A stretch of 5,192 nt of DNA from CAG-611 sp964487215 (GCA_964487215.1 CAZAPU010000053.1:1-5192), one strand, 5' to 3'. Counted from the stretch's first letter, positions 1 to 5,192 are shown. Notes: a model not told the origin generated them from the letters alone. Program-made: numbers and translations.

Positions 1-190
1 TTTCTATTTCTTTTTTAGGTAGTTCTACAACTTCATTTTTTCTTGCATATTCATAAGTTTTACCTTAATTTCTTTCAGATGCACCAAGTACAGTTACATC
101 AAAAAAAGGATGATTATTTAACAAAGTAACAAATTTTTGACCAACCATTCCTGTAGCCCCTAGTACCCCTACTCTCAATTTTTTATTCAT
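1..190 (-). pseudogene. asd: aspartate-semialdehyde dehydrogenase, N-terminal part, interrupted by in-frame stop and cut by window edge
   Basis: This is the start of aspartate-semialdehyde dehydrogenase, the cytoplasmic NADPH-dependent enzyme that reduces aspartyl-phosphate to the semialdehyde for lysine/diaminopimelate, threonine and methionine. Residues 5-20 form the Rossmann nucleotide-binding strand and loop, with GATGMVGQ at about 11-18. HPFFDVTVLGASER follows; the HP-F-(D/E) and ASER pattern resembles the archaeal/fungal-type Asd family. The ATG at 190 is chosen because GGAGG lies 5 bases before it; a longer frame opening at 259 would read through the terminator. Codon 42 is TAA (positions 67-65), at a place where the family usually has Ala before GK-Y. 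The same frame then stays open and reads GKTYEYARKNEVVELPKK, which fits the family, so there is no shift of frame. It may be a true nonsense mutation or a sequencing/assembly error. The rest lies outside the window. Confidence 0.8.
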
Positions 191-195
191 AACTA

Positions 196-200
196 CCTCC
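196..200 (-). promoter_or_regulatory. Shine-Dalgarno site of asd
   Basis: GGAGG lies 5 bases upstream of the ATG at 190. It fixes the start of asd and excludes the longer frame from 259. Confidence 0.8.
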
Positions 201-206
201 ATTATA

Positions 207-236
207 ATTATATAATTACTCATACAAAAAAAGCAA
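207..236 (-). promoter_or_regulatory. possible promoter of asd
   Basis: TTGCTT (236-231) and a perfect TATAAT (212-207) are separated by 18 bases, inside and just after the U-tract of the upstream terminator. The predicted start of transcription would fall near base 200, leaving a leader of only about 11 bases and trimming the Shine-Dalgarno site. The promoter is therefore uncertain; asd may instead be read from upstream through a leaky terminator. Confidence 0.3.
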
Positions 237-257
237 GAAAAGGAGCCAAAAGGCTCC
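226..257 (-). terminator. intrinsic terminator after comEC
   Basis: On the minus strand GGAGCC (257-252) and GGCTCC (247-242) pair as a 6-bp GC-rich stem around a TTTT loop. TTTT C TTGC TTTTTTT follows. The U-rich tail is only on the minus-strand side, so it acts on the leftward transcript. It sits 45 bases past the comEC stop and upstream of asd, and would close the ftsW-comEA-comEC unit or attenuate asd. Confidence 0.8.
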
Positions 258-267
258 ATCTATAATA

Positions 268-291
268 ACACTATACTATAGCGAATAGTGT
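268..291. repeat. inverted repeat between comEC and asd
   Basis: ACACTAT (268-274) and ATAGTGT (285-291) are perfect 7-base inverted arms around a 10-base spacer. The element lies between the comEC stop and the terminator. It could be an RNA hairpin or an operator. Nothing in the sequence decides between these, and an AT-rich background makes chance possible. Confidence 0.4.
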
Positions 292-301
292 CTAATATAT
301 C

Positions 302-2392
302 TTATGGAACATTATAGGAAAAAGTTCCATTATTAAAATCAAAAGTAATGCTTCCATATTTACTTGTTTCATAATATTTTAAATTTAATTTATTTAGACT
401 TTCTATTGTTTCCATACTTGGATGATTAAATTTATTATCATATCCTGCTGAAATAATAGAATACTTAGGATTCATTATTTTTAAAAAATTATAATCACTA
501 CTTGTTTTTGATCCATGATGTGCTAATTTCAATATATCAATATTTTTTAAATCATACTTTTTCATTAAATCAACTTCAACTTTTTTTGATATATCACCAG
601 TAAGTAACACTTTATAATTATTTATTACAAAATATAAAACTAAACTAGAATCATTTTCATCATTTCTATTATTATTTAATGAAAATATTTTTATTCCATT
701 CAAATTAATATATGTATTTTCATTTAAAATATGCACTTTTATTTTTTTTGTTTTTGCCAATTCTATCACATTTTTTTCTAAATTGTTTTGTTTATTAGCA
801 TTAATATAAATATTATTAACTTTAAAATTATTGATTATATATATACTTTCCATAATATGATCAGCATCTCCATGGGTTAAGAACAAATTGTCAATCTTCT
901 TGACACCCATTGATTTTAAATATGGAATGGTTTTATTTTTTGACAAATTATTTGTATATTTACTGTCATTTAACATGACAATGCCACCTGTATCAATTAA
1001 ATTAATCGTGTCATTTACAGTTAAAAGCATACTATCACCTTGACCAACATCTAAAATTGTCAATTTGTTATCAATATCAATTTTCCACATATTATTGACA
1101 ATAATTAATATTATTAATAAAATTACATAGATTTTTTTACCTTTTTTTAGCATAAATAAAAAAATAAAAATTAACAGCCAATATATGACAATTATTGACA
1201 AAGATGGTTTACACATAATTAACTTAAATAAATTAATGTTACTAAAATATAAAGAAATCTTATTCATTATATCAATAAAAAAATATAAAATATTATCAAA
1301 AAATGGTAGTACATATGAGATAAATATTAATGGCATTAATAATATTGTTACATAGGGAACAAAAAACATATTATATAAAATACTTAATCCATTTAATTGA
1401 TAAAAATTTGTAACAGTTATAGGAACAGATACTATAAAAGATATAATAGAAATTATTAATAATTTTCTAAAATATCCTTCTTTACTATTTATATAGTCTT
1501 TCATGTATGTTAATGCATAACTAATTATAAAAGAGTATTGAAGACCAATATCAAATAAACTTAATGGATTAATAAATATAATAATCGCTAAAGTTAATTT
1601 TAATATATTTTTACTATCAATATAAAAATAATATATAGTATTAATAAACGATAAAATAGTAAATATTCCTGCTCTTGCAATTGATGAAGAAAAATTAGTT
1701 ATAAACATATAAAATAATAGAAATAGTATCATAATAATATATCGTTTATTTTCTCTTATTTTTAATTTCTTTAAAATAAATTGTAAAAACATTATAAATA
1801 TAGAAATGTGACTACCAGATATAGCAAATAAATGACTTATACCATTTTCTCTATATGAATCTACCAGATCACTTTCTAGATAGTTATTCTCTCCAAATAA
1901 TAAACTAAATATGTATGGGTAACTTTTATCTAATTTTAATGAGCTTTTTAATAAATAATTCTTTATTCCATAAAATATATTTTTATTAGTTTCTATTTTT
2001 TTTATACTTTTTATTTCAATTACTTTATATATTTTATTATTATATAAATATTTTTTATAATTAAATGTATTAGGTACTGTATTATTTGTAATTCTAATAT
2101 TTATAAAATCTATATTTATTTTATCTCCAAGAGAAAACTTATTTGTAAAATCAACAATTTCTTTTTCATCTATATAATAGTAACCTATTATTTTTTCTTT
2201 TGCGGTTAATTCCATTTTTATGCCATAATCTTTTATTAAAATGTTTGTAATAATACAATTAATATTTGTTTGATTTTTATATATGCTTTCATTTTTAATA
2301 AATAACGATGTTAATATAAAATAAATTAAAGCAATTGCTAAGATAATATAATATAAACTATTCCGTAGTAATAAGATCCTTAATTTGATCAT
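302..2392 (-). CDS. comEC: ComEC/Rec2 family DNA uptake channel protein
   Basis: ComEC forms the membrane channel that carries single-stranded transforming DNA into the cytoplasm. This copy has 696 residues, near the usual size (about 750). Residues 1-35 hold the first membrane segments, and about 43-135 match the extracellular OB-fold-like (DUF4131) region. About 160-435 is the polytopic Competence domain, with the signature ISHLFAISGSH at 185-195. The C-terminal metallo-beta-lactamase-like domain has DVGQGD (448-453), DTGG (467-470), THGDADH (506-512), LTGD (597-600), AHHGS (624-628) and a late NHPS motif (656-659), so its metal-site pattern looks intact. In other species this domain is thought to degrade the non-transferred strand. 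The ATG at 2392 is chosen for its GGAG 9 bases upstream; a GTG at 2413 lacks a ribosome site. It overlaps the end of comEA by 35 bp, suggesting translational coupling. Homology is clear; activity is inferred. Confidence 0.95.
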   Translation of the reverse strand: MIKLRILLLRNSLYYIILAIALIYFILTSLFIKNESIYKNQTNINCIITNILIKDYGIKMELTAKEKIIGYYYIDEKEIVDFTNKFSLGDKINIDFINIRITNNTVPNTFNYKKYLYNNKIYKVIEIKSIKKIETNKNIFYGIKNYLLKSSLKLDKSYPYIFSLLFGENNYLESDLVDSYRENGISHLFAISGSHISIFIMFLQFILKKLKIRENKRYIIMILFLLFYMFITNFSSSIARAGIFTILSFINTIYYFYIDSKNILKLTLAIIIFINPLSLFDIGLQYSFIISYALTYMKDYINSKEGYFRKLLIISIISFIVSVPITVTNFYQLNGLSILYNMFFVPYVTILLMPLIFISYVLPFFDNILYFFIDIMNKISLYFSNINLFKLIMCKPSLSIIVIYWLLIFIFLFMLKKGKKIYVILLIILIIVNNMWKIDIDNKLTILDVGQGDSMLLTVNDTINLIDTGGIVMLNDSKYTNNLSKNKTIPYLKSMGVKKIDNLFLTHGDADHIMESIYIINNFKVNNIYINANKQNNLEKNVIELAKTKKIKVHILNENTYINLNGIKIFSLNNNRNDENDSSLVLYFVINNYKVLLTGDISKKVEVDLMKKYDLKNIDILKLAHHGSKTSSDYNFLKIMNPKYSIISAGYDNKFNHPSMETIESLNKLNLKYYETSKYGSITFDFNNGTFSYNVP

Positions 2393-3035
2393 AAATTGAA
2401 TCTCCAATACCACTTACTTTTTTTATATCTTCTATCGTCAAGAATAATCCATTTTCATTTCTATAATTAATGATATCATTAGCTTTCGCATCACCAATAC
2501 CTGGTAAGTTTTTTATTTCATCAACTGTTGCGGTATTAATATTTATTAAACCTTCTACATTATTTTCCACAACTAAACAAGAATTATTATCAGTTAAACT
2601 GTCTTGATTACATTGCTCATTTAATTTTTTTTCTTCTTCTTTTACTTCTAAGAAATTAGCTATTTGATCTTTACTATAAACAATAATAACCATCTCATCT
2701 TCAACTTTTTTACTTAAATTATTCACTCTTGTATCAGCAAATTCTGTTAAACCACCTGCATATTTTATTATATCTATTATTCTTTTTCCCTGTTCAACTT
2801 CATAAATTCCTGGAGTTACCACCTCGCCTTTTATTTCTACCATTATTTGAGTAGGTTCTTCAATAATTTTTTCTTCATTTATTACTAAATCTTTTTCAAT
2901 ATCTTTTTCTTGCTTTATTTCATATTTTAAATAGAAAGCAATAAAGATTTCTGTAACTAAAATAATTGTAATTATTGCAATAAAAGATACTAATAATACT
3001 TTGTTTTCTTTTATTCTACTAAAAAATGTTCCCAT
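2358..3035 (-). CDS. comEA: ComEA family competence DNA-binding protein
   Basis: ComEA is the membrane-anchored receptor that binds double-stranded DNA outside the cell and passes it to the ComEC channel. The 225-residue protein is close to the B. subtilis protein in length. It has a short basic N-terminus, one membrane anchor at about 13-36, and an acidic, Lys/Glu-rich spacer. A SLBB-type domain follows at about 63-121 (VEIKGEVVTPGIYEV). A charged linker with two cysteines (142 and 153) leads to a C-terminal helix-hairpin-helix pair: ININTATVDEIKNLPGIGDAKA at about 164-185, then VSGIGDSIYDQI at 207-218. The two GIG hairpins are the DNA-backbone-binding elements. The ATG at 3035 has AGGAGG 7 bases upstream. 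It lies 40 bp after ftsW and overlaps comEC by 35 bp; no comEB gene intervenes. A hairpin covering its ribosome site suggests control of its expression. Confidence 0.93.
   Translation of the reverse strand: MGTFFSRIKENKVLLVSFIAIITIILVTEIFIAFYLKYEIKQEKDIEKDLVINEEKIIEEPTQIMVEIKGEVVTPGIYEVEQGKRIIDIIKYAGGLTEFADTRVNNLSKKVEDEMVIIVYSKDQIANFLEVKEEEKKLNEQCNQDSLTDNNSCLVVENNVEGLININTATVDEIKNLPGIGDAKANDIINYRNENGLFLTIEDIKKVSGIGDSIYDQIKDLITTE
2402..2405 (-). promoter_or_regulatory. Shine-Dalgarno site of comEC inside comEA
   Basis: GGAG lies 9 bases before the ATG at 2392 and within the 3' end of comEA. It favours this ATG over the GTG at 2413 and places translation of comEC under likely coupling to comEA. 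Confidence 0.6.
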
Positions 3036-3067
3036 AAAAAAACCTCCTATATTATTATTAGAGGTTT
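3036..3067 (-). promoter_or_regulatory. terminator-like hairpin containing the comEA Shine-Dalgarno site
   Basis: On the minus strand AAACCTC (3067-3061) pairs perfectly with GAGGTTT (3046-3040) over a 14-base AT loop. The downstream T run reaches seven T's (3042-3036), immediately before the comEA ATG. Most of the AGGAGG ribosome site (3048-3043) lies in the 3' arm. The element could terminate some transcripts after ftsW, block comEA translation, or both. Stem strength is moderate (7 bp, 3 of them GC pairs). The structure is seen in the sequence; the function is inferred. Confidence 0.5.
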
Positions 3068-3075
3068 ATTCTTTT

Positions 3076-4221
3076 TTACCTTGCTCTTTCATTTATAATT
3101 CTTGTATTATTTTCATAGTTTATTCTTTGTACTATAGCCATTGCAAATATTATAGAAACACATATACTACCACCATAGCTCATAAATGGTAATGGTACTC
3201 CTGTAATTGGTATGATGCCAGTAACACCACCAAGATTTATCATTATATGTAAAAATAAGTACATAGCAACCCCATAGCAAATTAAAGCATTAGAATCTTT
3301 ATCACATCTTTTACCAATTAATACTATCCTAGTTAAAATAAACACATAAAATAGTAATAATACAATACCACCAACTAATCCTAATTCTTCTACTATTATT
3401 GCAAATATAAAGTCAGTATGAGCCTCTGGTAAATATAAATATTTTTGAGTACTATTTCCTAATCCTTTACCAAAGATTCCCCCACTATTTATTGCAATAT
3501 AACTATTACATACTTGGTTTCCTTCATTTAAATATCTACCACAAGGATCTACAATATTAAATCTTGCTAATTTATCTGAAGTTAACAATGATAATTTTCC
3601 AGTAAAAGCTAATAAAGCAATTATTGCTAAGAATCCCACCCCAAATGCTAAAACTTCTAATTTTATCTTTTTGGATGCATTAGAAATAAAGAAAATAAAC
3701 ATTGATATTATTAATAATATTGAAGCAGTACCATAATCATTTTGTAAAACTATTATTATTGTAACTAAACCAATTACAAATAAAGAAAACCATATTTTTT
3801 TATTATTTTGAGCGAATTCTTCCGTCTTACTATTGCCATAAAAACTTGCTAACCAGATTATCATTACTATTTTTGCTAATTCACTTGGTTGTCCACCAAA
3901 ATTACCAATGTTCAACCATCCTTTGGTCTCATTTATAGCAATTGAATATATTAGAACAAGAAATAATAAGCCAACTATACCAATAAGTGCTGGCCAAGAA
4001 AACTTCTTATATTTACTAGTTGGCATGAGCATTAATACAATTGAAACAACATATCCAACTACAATAAATAAAATTTGTCTTTTGAAATAAATACTTGGAC
4101 TATTGCCAAACATATAAGCTTTTATACTTGAAGACGACAAAATCATTATTGATCCAAAGACAAATAATATTATCGTAGCAAAAAAAAGTTTTTTGTCCAT
4201 ATTCCTTATTATTTTTTTCAT
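3076..4221 (-). CDS. ftsW: SEDS-family peptidoglycan glycosyltransferase, FtsW-like
   Basis: This is a polytopic SEDS protein that polymerises lipid II into glycan strands, working with a class B penicillin-binding protein, at the division septum for FtsW. At 381 residues it has normal length and about ten membrane segments. Family motifs are WLNIG (102-106), QPSELAK (111-117), GKGLGNSTQKYLYLPEAHTDFIFA (251-274) with the presumed catalytic Asp270, and GIIPITGVPLPFMSYGGS (335-352). The last motif and the LPEAHTDF segment fit FtsW or SpoVE better than RodA. SpoVE, the sporulation paralogue, cannot be excluded from one gene. A Cys227/Cys238 pair lies in the large loop just before the catalytic region. 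The ATG at 4221 has GAGG only 4 bases upstream; the next ATG (4200) has a poorer site. It is the first gene of the leftward run with comEA and comEC. Confidence 0.9.
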   Translation of the reverse strand: MKKIIRNMDKKLFFATIILFVFGSIMILSSSSIKAYMFGNSPSIYFKRQILFIVVGYVVSIVLMLMPTSKYKKFSWPALIGIVGLLFLVLIYSIAINETKGWLNIGNFGGQPSELAKIVMIIWLASFYGNSKTEEFAQNNKKIWFSLFVIGLVTIIIVLQNDYGTASILLIISMFIFFISNASKKIKLEVLAFGVGFLAIIALLAFTGKLSLLTSDKLARFNIVDPCGRYLNEGNQVCNSYIAINSGGIFGKGLGNSTQKYLYLPEAHTDFIFAIIVEELGLVGGIVLLLFYVFILTRIVLIGKRCDKDSNALICYGVAMYLFLHIMINLGGVTGIIPITGVPLPFMSYGGSICVSIIFAMAIVQRINYENNTRIINERAR

Positions 4222-4269
4222 ATATCCTCATATTTATAATAACACAAAAAAAATTAATATTGAACTTTA

Positions 4270-4298
4270 TTTAAAAAAATGGTTTTTTATAATGTCAA
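4270..4298 (-). promoter_or_regulatory. candidate promoter of the ftsW-comEA-comEC run
   Basis: A perfect -35 box TTGACA (4298-4293 on the minus strand) is followed after 17 bases by TTTAAA (4275-4270), a 4-of-6 match to TATAAT. This would start transcription near 4263, giving a leader of about 40 bases before the ftsW ATG. The -35 box sits in the loop and arm of a hairpin. Confidence 0.45.
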
Positions 4299-4305
4299 AA
4301 ACCAT
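4273..4305 (-). other. 9-bp hairpin in the divergent intergenic region
   Basis: ATGGTTTTT (4279-4287) and AAAAACCAT (4297-4305) are perfect 9-base inverted arms around a 9-base loop. On the minus strand the 3' arm runs into six T's (4278-4273), so it looks like an intrinsic terminator for leftward transcripts. However, no leftward gene lies upstream of it in the window. It may stop antisense transcription arising in the yjcZ-like gene, or be an operator for the divergent promoters. Confidence 0.45.
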
Positions 4306-4316
4306 CATATTATAAT
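4306..4316 (+). promoter_or_regulatory. candidate -10 region for the yjcZ-like gene
   Basis: A perfect TATAAT stands at 4311-4316, but I find no good -35 box 16-18 bases before it. The overlapping CATATTAT (4306-4313) also fits the CATAnnnT -10 of sporulation sigma factors SigE/SigK. Either reading gives a leader of about 30 bases. The sigma factor is undetermined. Confidence 0.35.
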
Positions 4317-4338
4317 AAACTATATTAGATAAATTAAA

Positions 4339-4344
4339 AGGAGG
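4339..4344 (+). promoter_or_regulatory. Shine-Dalgarno site of the yjcZ-like gene
   Basis: AGGAGG abuts an ATG at 4345 with no spacing and stands 6 bases before a second ATG at 4351. The spacing selects 4351 as the start. Confidence 0.8.
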
Positions 4345-4350
4345 ATGTCT

Positions 4351-4527
4351 ATGTATTATTATGGTAACTCTTACGGATATGGAAATTCAGGAAACTGTTG
4401 TGGAGTTCCTAGCTGTGGAGGATATGCCGGCAATTATGGCGGCGGATATGGTGGCGGATATGCAATTGTATTAGTTCTATTTATCCTATTGATTATTATT
4501 CTTGGCAGTAGATCTTGGAATAATTAA
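4351..4527 (+). CDS. YjcZ-like tiny transmembrane protein
   Basis: This small protein has 58 residues. Residues 1-37 are rich in Gly, Tyr and Asn, with repeats such as GNSYGYGNSG and GGGYGGGY and three cysteines (Cys16, Cys17, Cys22). Residues 38-51 are a single hydrophobic segment (AIVLVLFILLIIIL) followed by a short polar tail. The GGYGGGYA plus hydrophobic run is the hallmark of the YjcZ/tiny_TM family of Bacilli, several members of which are annotated as sporulation proteins. Its biochemical role is not known. The start at 4351 rather than 4345 follows from the ribosome site. It is transcribed alone, divergently from ftsW, with a terminator directly after it. Spore association is an inference from the family only; a general envelope role in a non-sporulating relative is equally possible. 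Confidence 0.8.
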   Translation: MYYYGNSYGYGNSGNCCGVPSCGGYAGNYGGGYGGGYAIVLVLFILLIIILGSRSWNN

Positions 4528-4543
4528 TACTATTATATAAATT

Positions 4544-4572
4544 AGGAAATGGTTTTACATTTCCTTTTTTTT
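4544..4572 (+). terminator. intrinsic terminator after the yjcZ-like gene
   Basis: AGGAAATG (4544-4551) and CATTTCCT (4558-4565) form an 8-bp stem with a 6-base loop, running into eight T's (4565-4572). It lies 17 bases after the stop codon and insulates the small gene from def. Confidence 0.85.
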
Positions 4573-4599
4573 GCTTTTTTAACTGTTTTATGGTAAAAT
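4571..4599 (+). promoter_or_regulatory. promoter of def
   Basis: TTGCTT (4571-4576) and TAAAAT (4594-4599) are 17 bases apart. TGG directly before the -10 box makes an extended TGn -10 element, which compensates for the weak -35. Transcription would begin near 4606, about 17 bases before the ATG. The -35 box overlaps the end of the preceding terminator's T run. Confidence 0.6.
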
Positions 4600-4622
4600 A
4601 ATACTGATTTTGGGGTGAAGTT

Positions 4623-5174
4623 ATGTTAAAAACAAAGGATATTATAGATGAAAAAGATTCTAGATTAAGACAAATTAGTAAAGAAGTAACCTTTCCATTA
4701 ACTAATGAAGATAAAAAGAATATTAAATTAATGATTGAGTACTTAACTAATAGTCAAATTGATGAACTAGCTGAAAAGTATGATTTAAGACCAGGAATGG
4801 GCTTATCTGCTGTTCAATTAGGTGTTTTAAAAAGATATTTAGTTGTCGTTCACGAGCAAGAAATTAAAGAAACTTTTAAAAATTATATAGTTATTAATCC
4901 AAAGATTGTAAGTAATTCAGAAGAAATTATTTATGTCGAAGATGGTGAAGGTTGTTTAAGTGTTAATAGAGATGTTGAAGGAATTGTACCTAGATATGCA
5001 AGAGTTACAATTGAAGGTTTTGATATTGATGGTAATAAAATTAGAATTAGAGCAAGAGAAGAACTTTCAATAGCATTTCAACATGAAATTGATCATTTAA
5101 ACGGAATTTTATTTGTTGATAAAATAGATAAAAAAGATCCATATAAATACAGAGATAAATATAGAGGAATATAA
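4623..5174 (+). CDS. def: peptide deformylase, class II (Gram-positive type)
   Basis: Peptide deformylase removes the formyl group from the initiator methionine of new proteins at the ribosome, using a bound divalent metal, usually iron. At 183 residues it has the length of the larger Gram-positive class. All three active-site motifs are present: GMGLSAVQ (58-65, with the conserved Gln65), EGCLS (109-113, metal-binding Cys111) and QHEIDHLNG (153-161, metal ligands His154 and His158, catalytic Glu155). The N-terminal insertion around residues 40-57 (NSQIDELAEKYDLRPG) and the EDGEGCLSV context match the B. subtilis DefB/YkrB type. Motif I reads LSAVQ instead of the common LAAPQ. The ATG at 4623 follows a GGGGTG ribosome site by 5 bases. 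It appears monocistronic, with its own promoter and a terminator overlapping the stop codon. Confidence 0.96.
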   Translation: MLKTKDIIDEKDSRLRQISKEVTFPLTNEDKKNIKLMIEYLTNSQIDELAEKYDLRPGMGLSAVQLGVLKRYLVVVHEQEIKETFKNYIVINPKIVSNSEEIIYVEDGEGCLSVNRDVEGIVPRYARVTIEGFDIDGNKIRIRAREELSIAFQHEIDHLNGILFVDKIDKKDPYKYRDKYRGI

Positions 5175-5192
5175 AAAGACTTAAGTCTTTTT
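5173..5192 (+). terminator. palindromic intrinsic terminator after def
   Basis: A perfect 20-base palindrome starts inside the TAA stop of def. AAAAAGAC pairs with GTCTTTTT over a TTAA loop, and the 3' arm ends in five T's at the window edge. The symmetry lets it work in both directions, so a convergent gene may follow. More T's may lie outside the window. Confidence 0.7.

Noticed and set aside
1..67. TAA recoded as a sense codon in asd
   Set aside because: TAA is the stop of ftsW, comEC, the yjcZ-like gene and def in this window, and no stop-codon recoding structure is evident.
65..259. Longer 64-residue frame for the asd start, beginning at 259
   Set aside because: The extra 23 residues are encoded by the terminator hairpin and its T run and have no ribosome site, while the ATG at 190 has GGAGG at good spacing.
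191..301. Lysine riboswitch or T-box leader ahead of asd
   Set aside because: The gap is only 111 bases and shows neither the multi-helix lysine fold nor a T-box motif.
302..2413. GTG start of comEC at 2413
   Set aside because: It has no Shine-Dalgarno sequence upstream, whereas the ATG at 2392 has GGAG 9 bases before it.
3001..3192. Plus-strand frame of 63 codons opposite the start of comEA and end of ftsW
   Set aside because: It is antisense to two well-supported genes, has no ribosome site or recognisable product, and spans the hairpin region.
3908..4090. Plus-strand frame of 60 codons opposite ftsW
   Set aside because: It lies wholly within conserved ftsW coding sequence on the other strand and resembles no family.
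4345..4350. Upstream ATG of the yjcZ-like gene at 4345
   Set aside because: It directly abuts AGGAGG with no spacer; the ATG at 4351 has the proper 6-base spacing.
1..5192. CRISPR array, insertion sequence, tRNA or rRNA
   Set aside because: No regularly spaced repeats, transposase frame, terminal repeats, cloverleaf or rRNA-like tract was seen; the repeated AT runs are simple composition.

Overview
The window comes from a very AT-rich, Gram-positive-type bacterium, most likely a low-GC Bacillota of the Bacilli or a related uncultured gut lineage. The support is the strong AGGAGG-type ribosome binding sites, short U-tailed terminators, a comEA/comEC competence pair, a class II (Gram-positive type) peptide deformylase and a tiny YjcZ-like membrane protein. 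The standard code fits: ftsW, comEC, yjcZ-like and def end in TAA, comEA ends in TAG, and tryptophan is written TGG where checked. There is therefore no sign of the Mycoplasma code. The species cannot be named from the sequence.

The left four fifths (1-4221) is a leftward (minus-strand) run. In transcription order it holds ftsW (SEDS peptidoglycan polymerase, 4221-3076), comEA (DNA receptor, 3035-2358), comEC (DNA channel with a metallo-beta-lactamase-like domain, 2392-302, overlapping comEA by 35 bp), a terminator at about 226-257, and the first part of asd (aspartate-semialdehyde dehydrogenase, from 190 off the left edge). The comEB gene found between comEA and comEC in the Bacillus subtilis operon is absent. 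The asd reading frame has an in-frame TAA at codon 42, and recognisable same-frame coding continues beyond it to the window edge.

The right end is rightward. A 58-residue Gly/Tyr-rich, single-membrane-segment YjcZ-like protein (4351-4527) has its own terminator. It is followed by an extended -10 promoter and def (4623-5174), which ends in a palindromic terminator at the window edge. The 129 bp between ftsW and the yjcZ-like gene is the divergent control region and contains a large hairpin.

Functionally, ftsW builds septal (or spore) wall, comEA and comEC take up DNA, def trims the formyl group from new proteins, and asd feeds lysine/diaminopimelate, threonine and methionine synthesis. I found no wholly new system. 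The most notable signals are the interrupted asd, a terminator-like hairpin that contains the comEA Shine-Dalgarno sequence, and the structured divergent promoter region.
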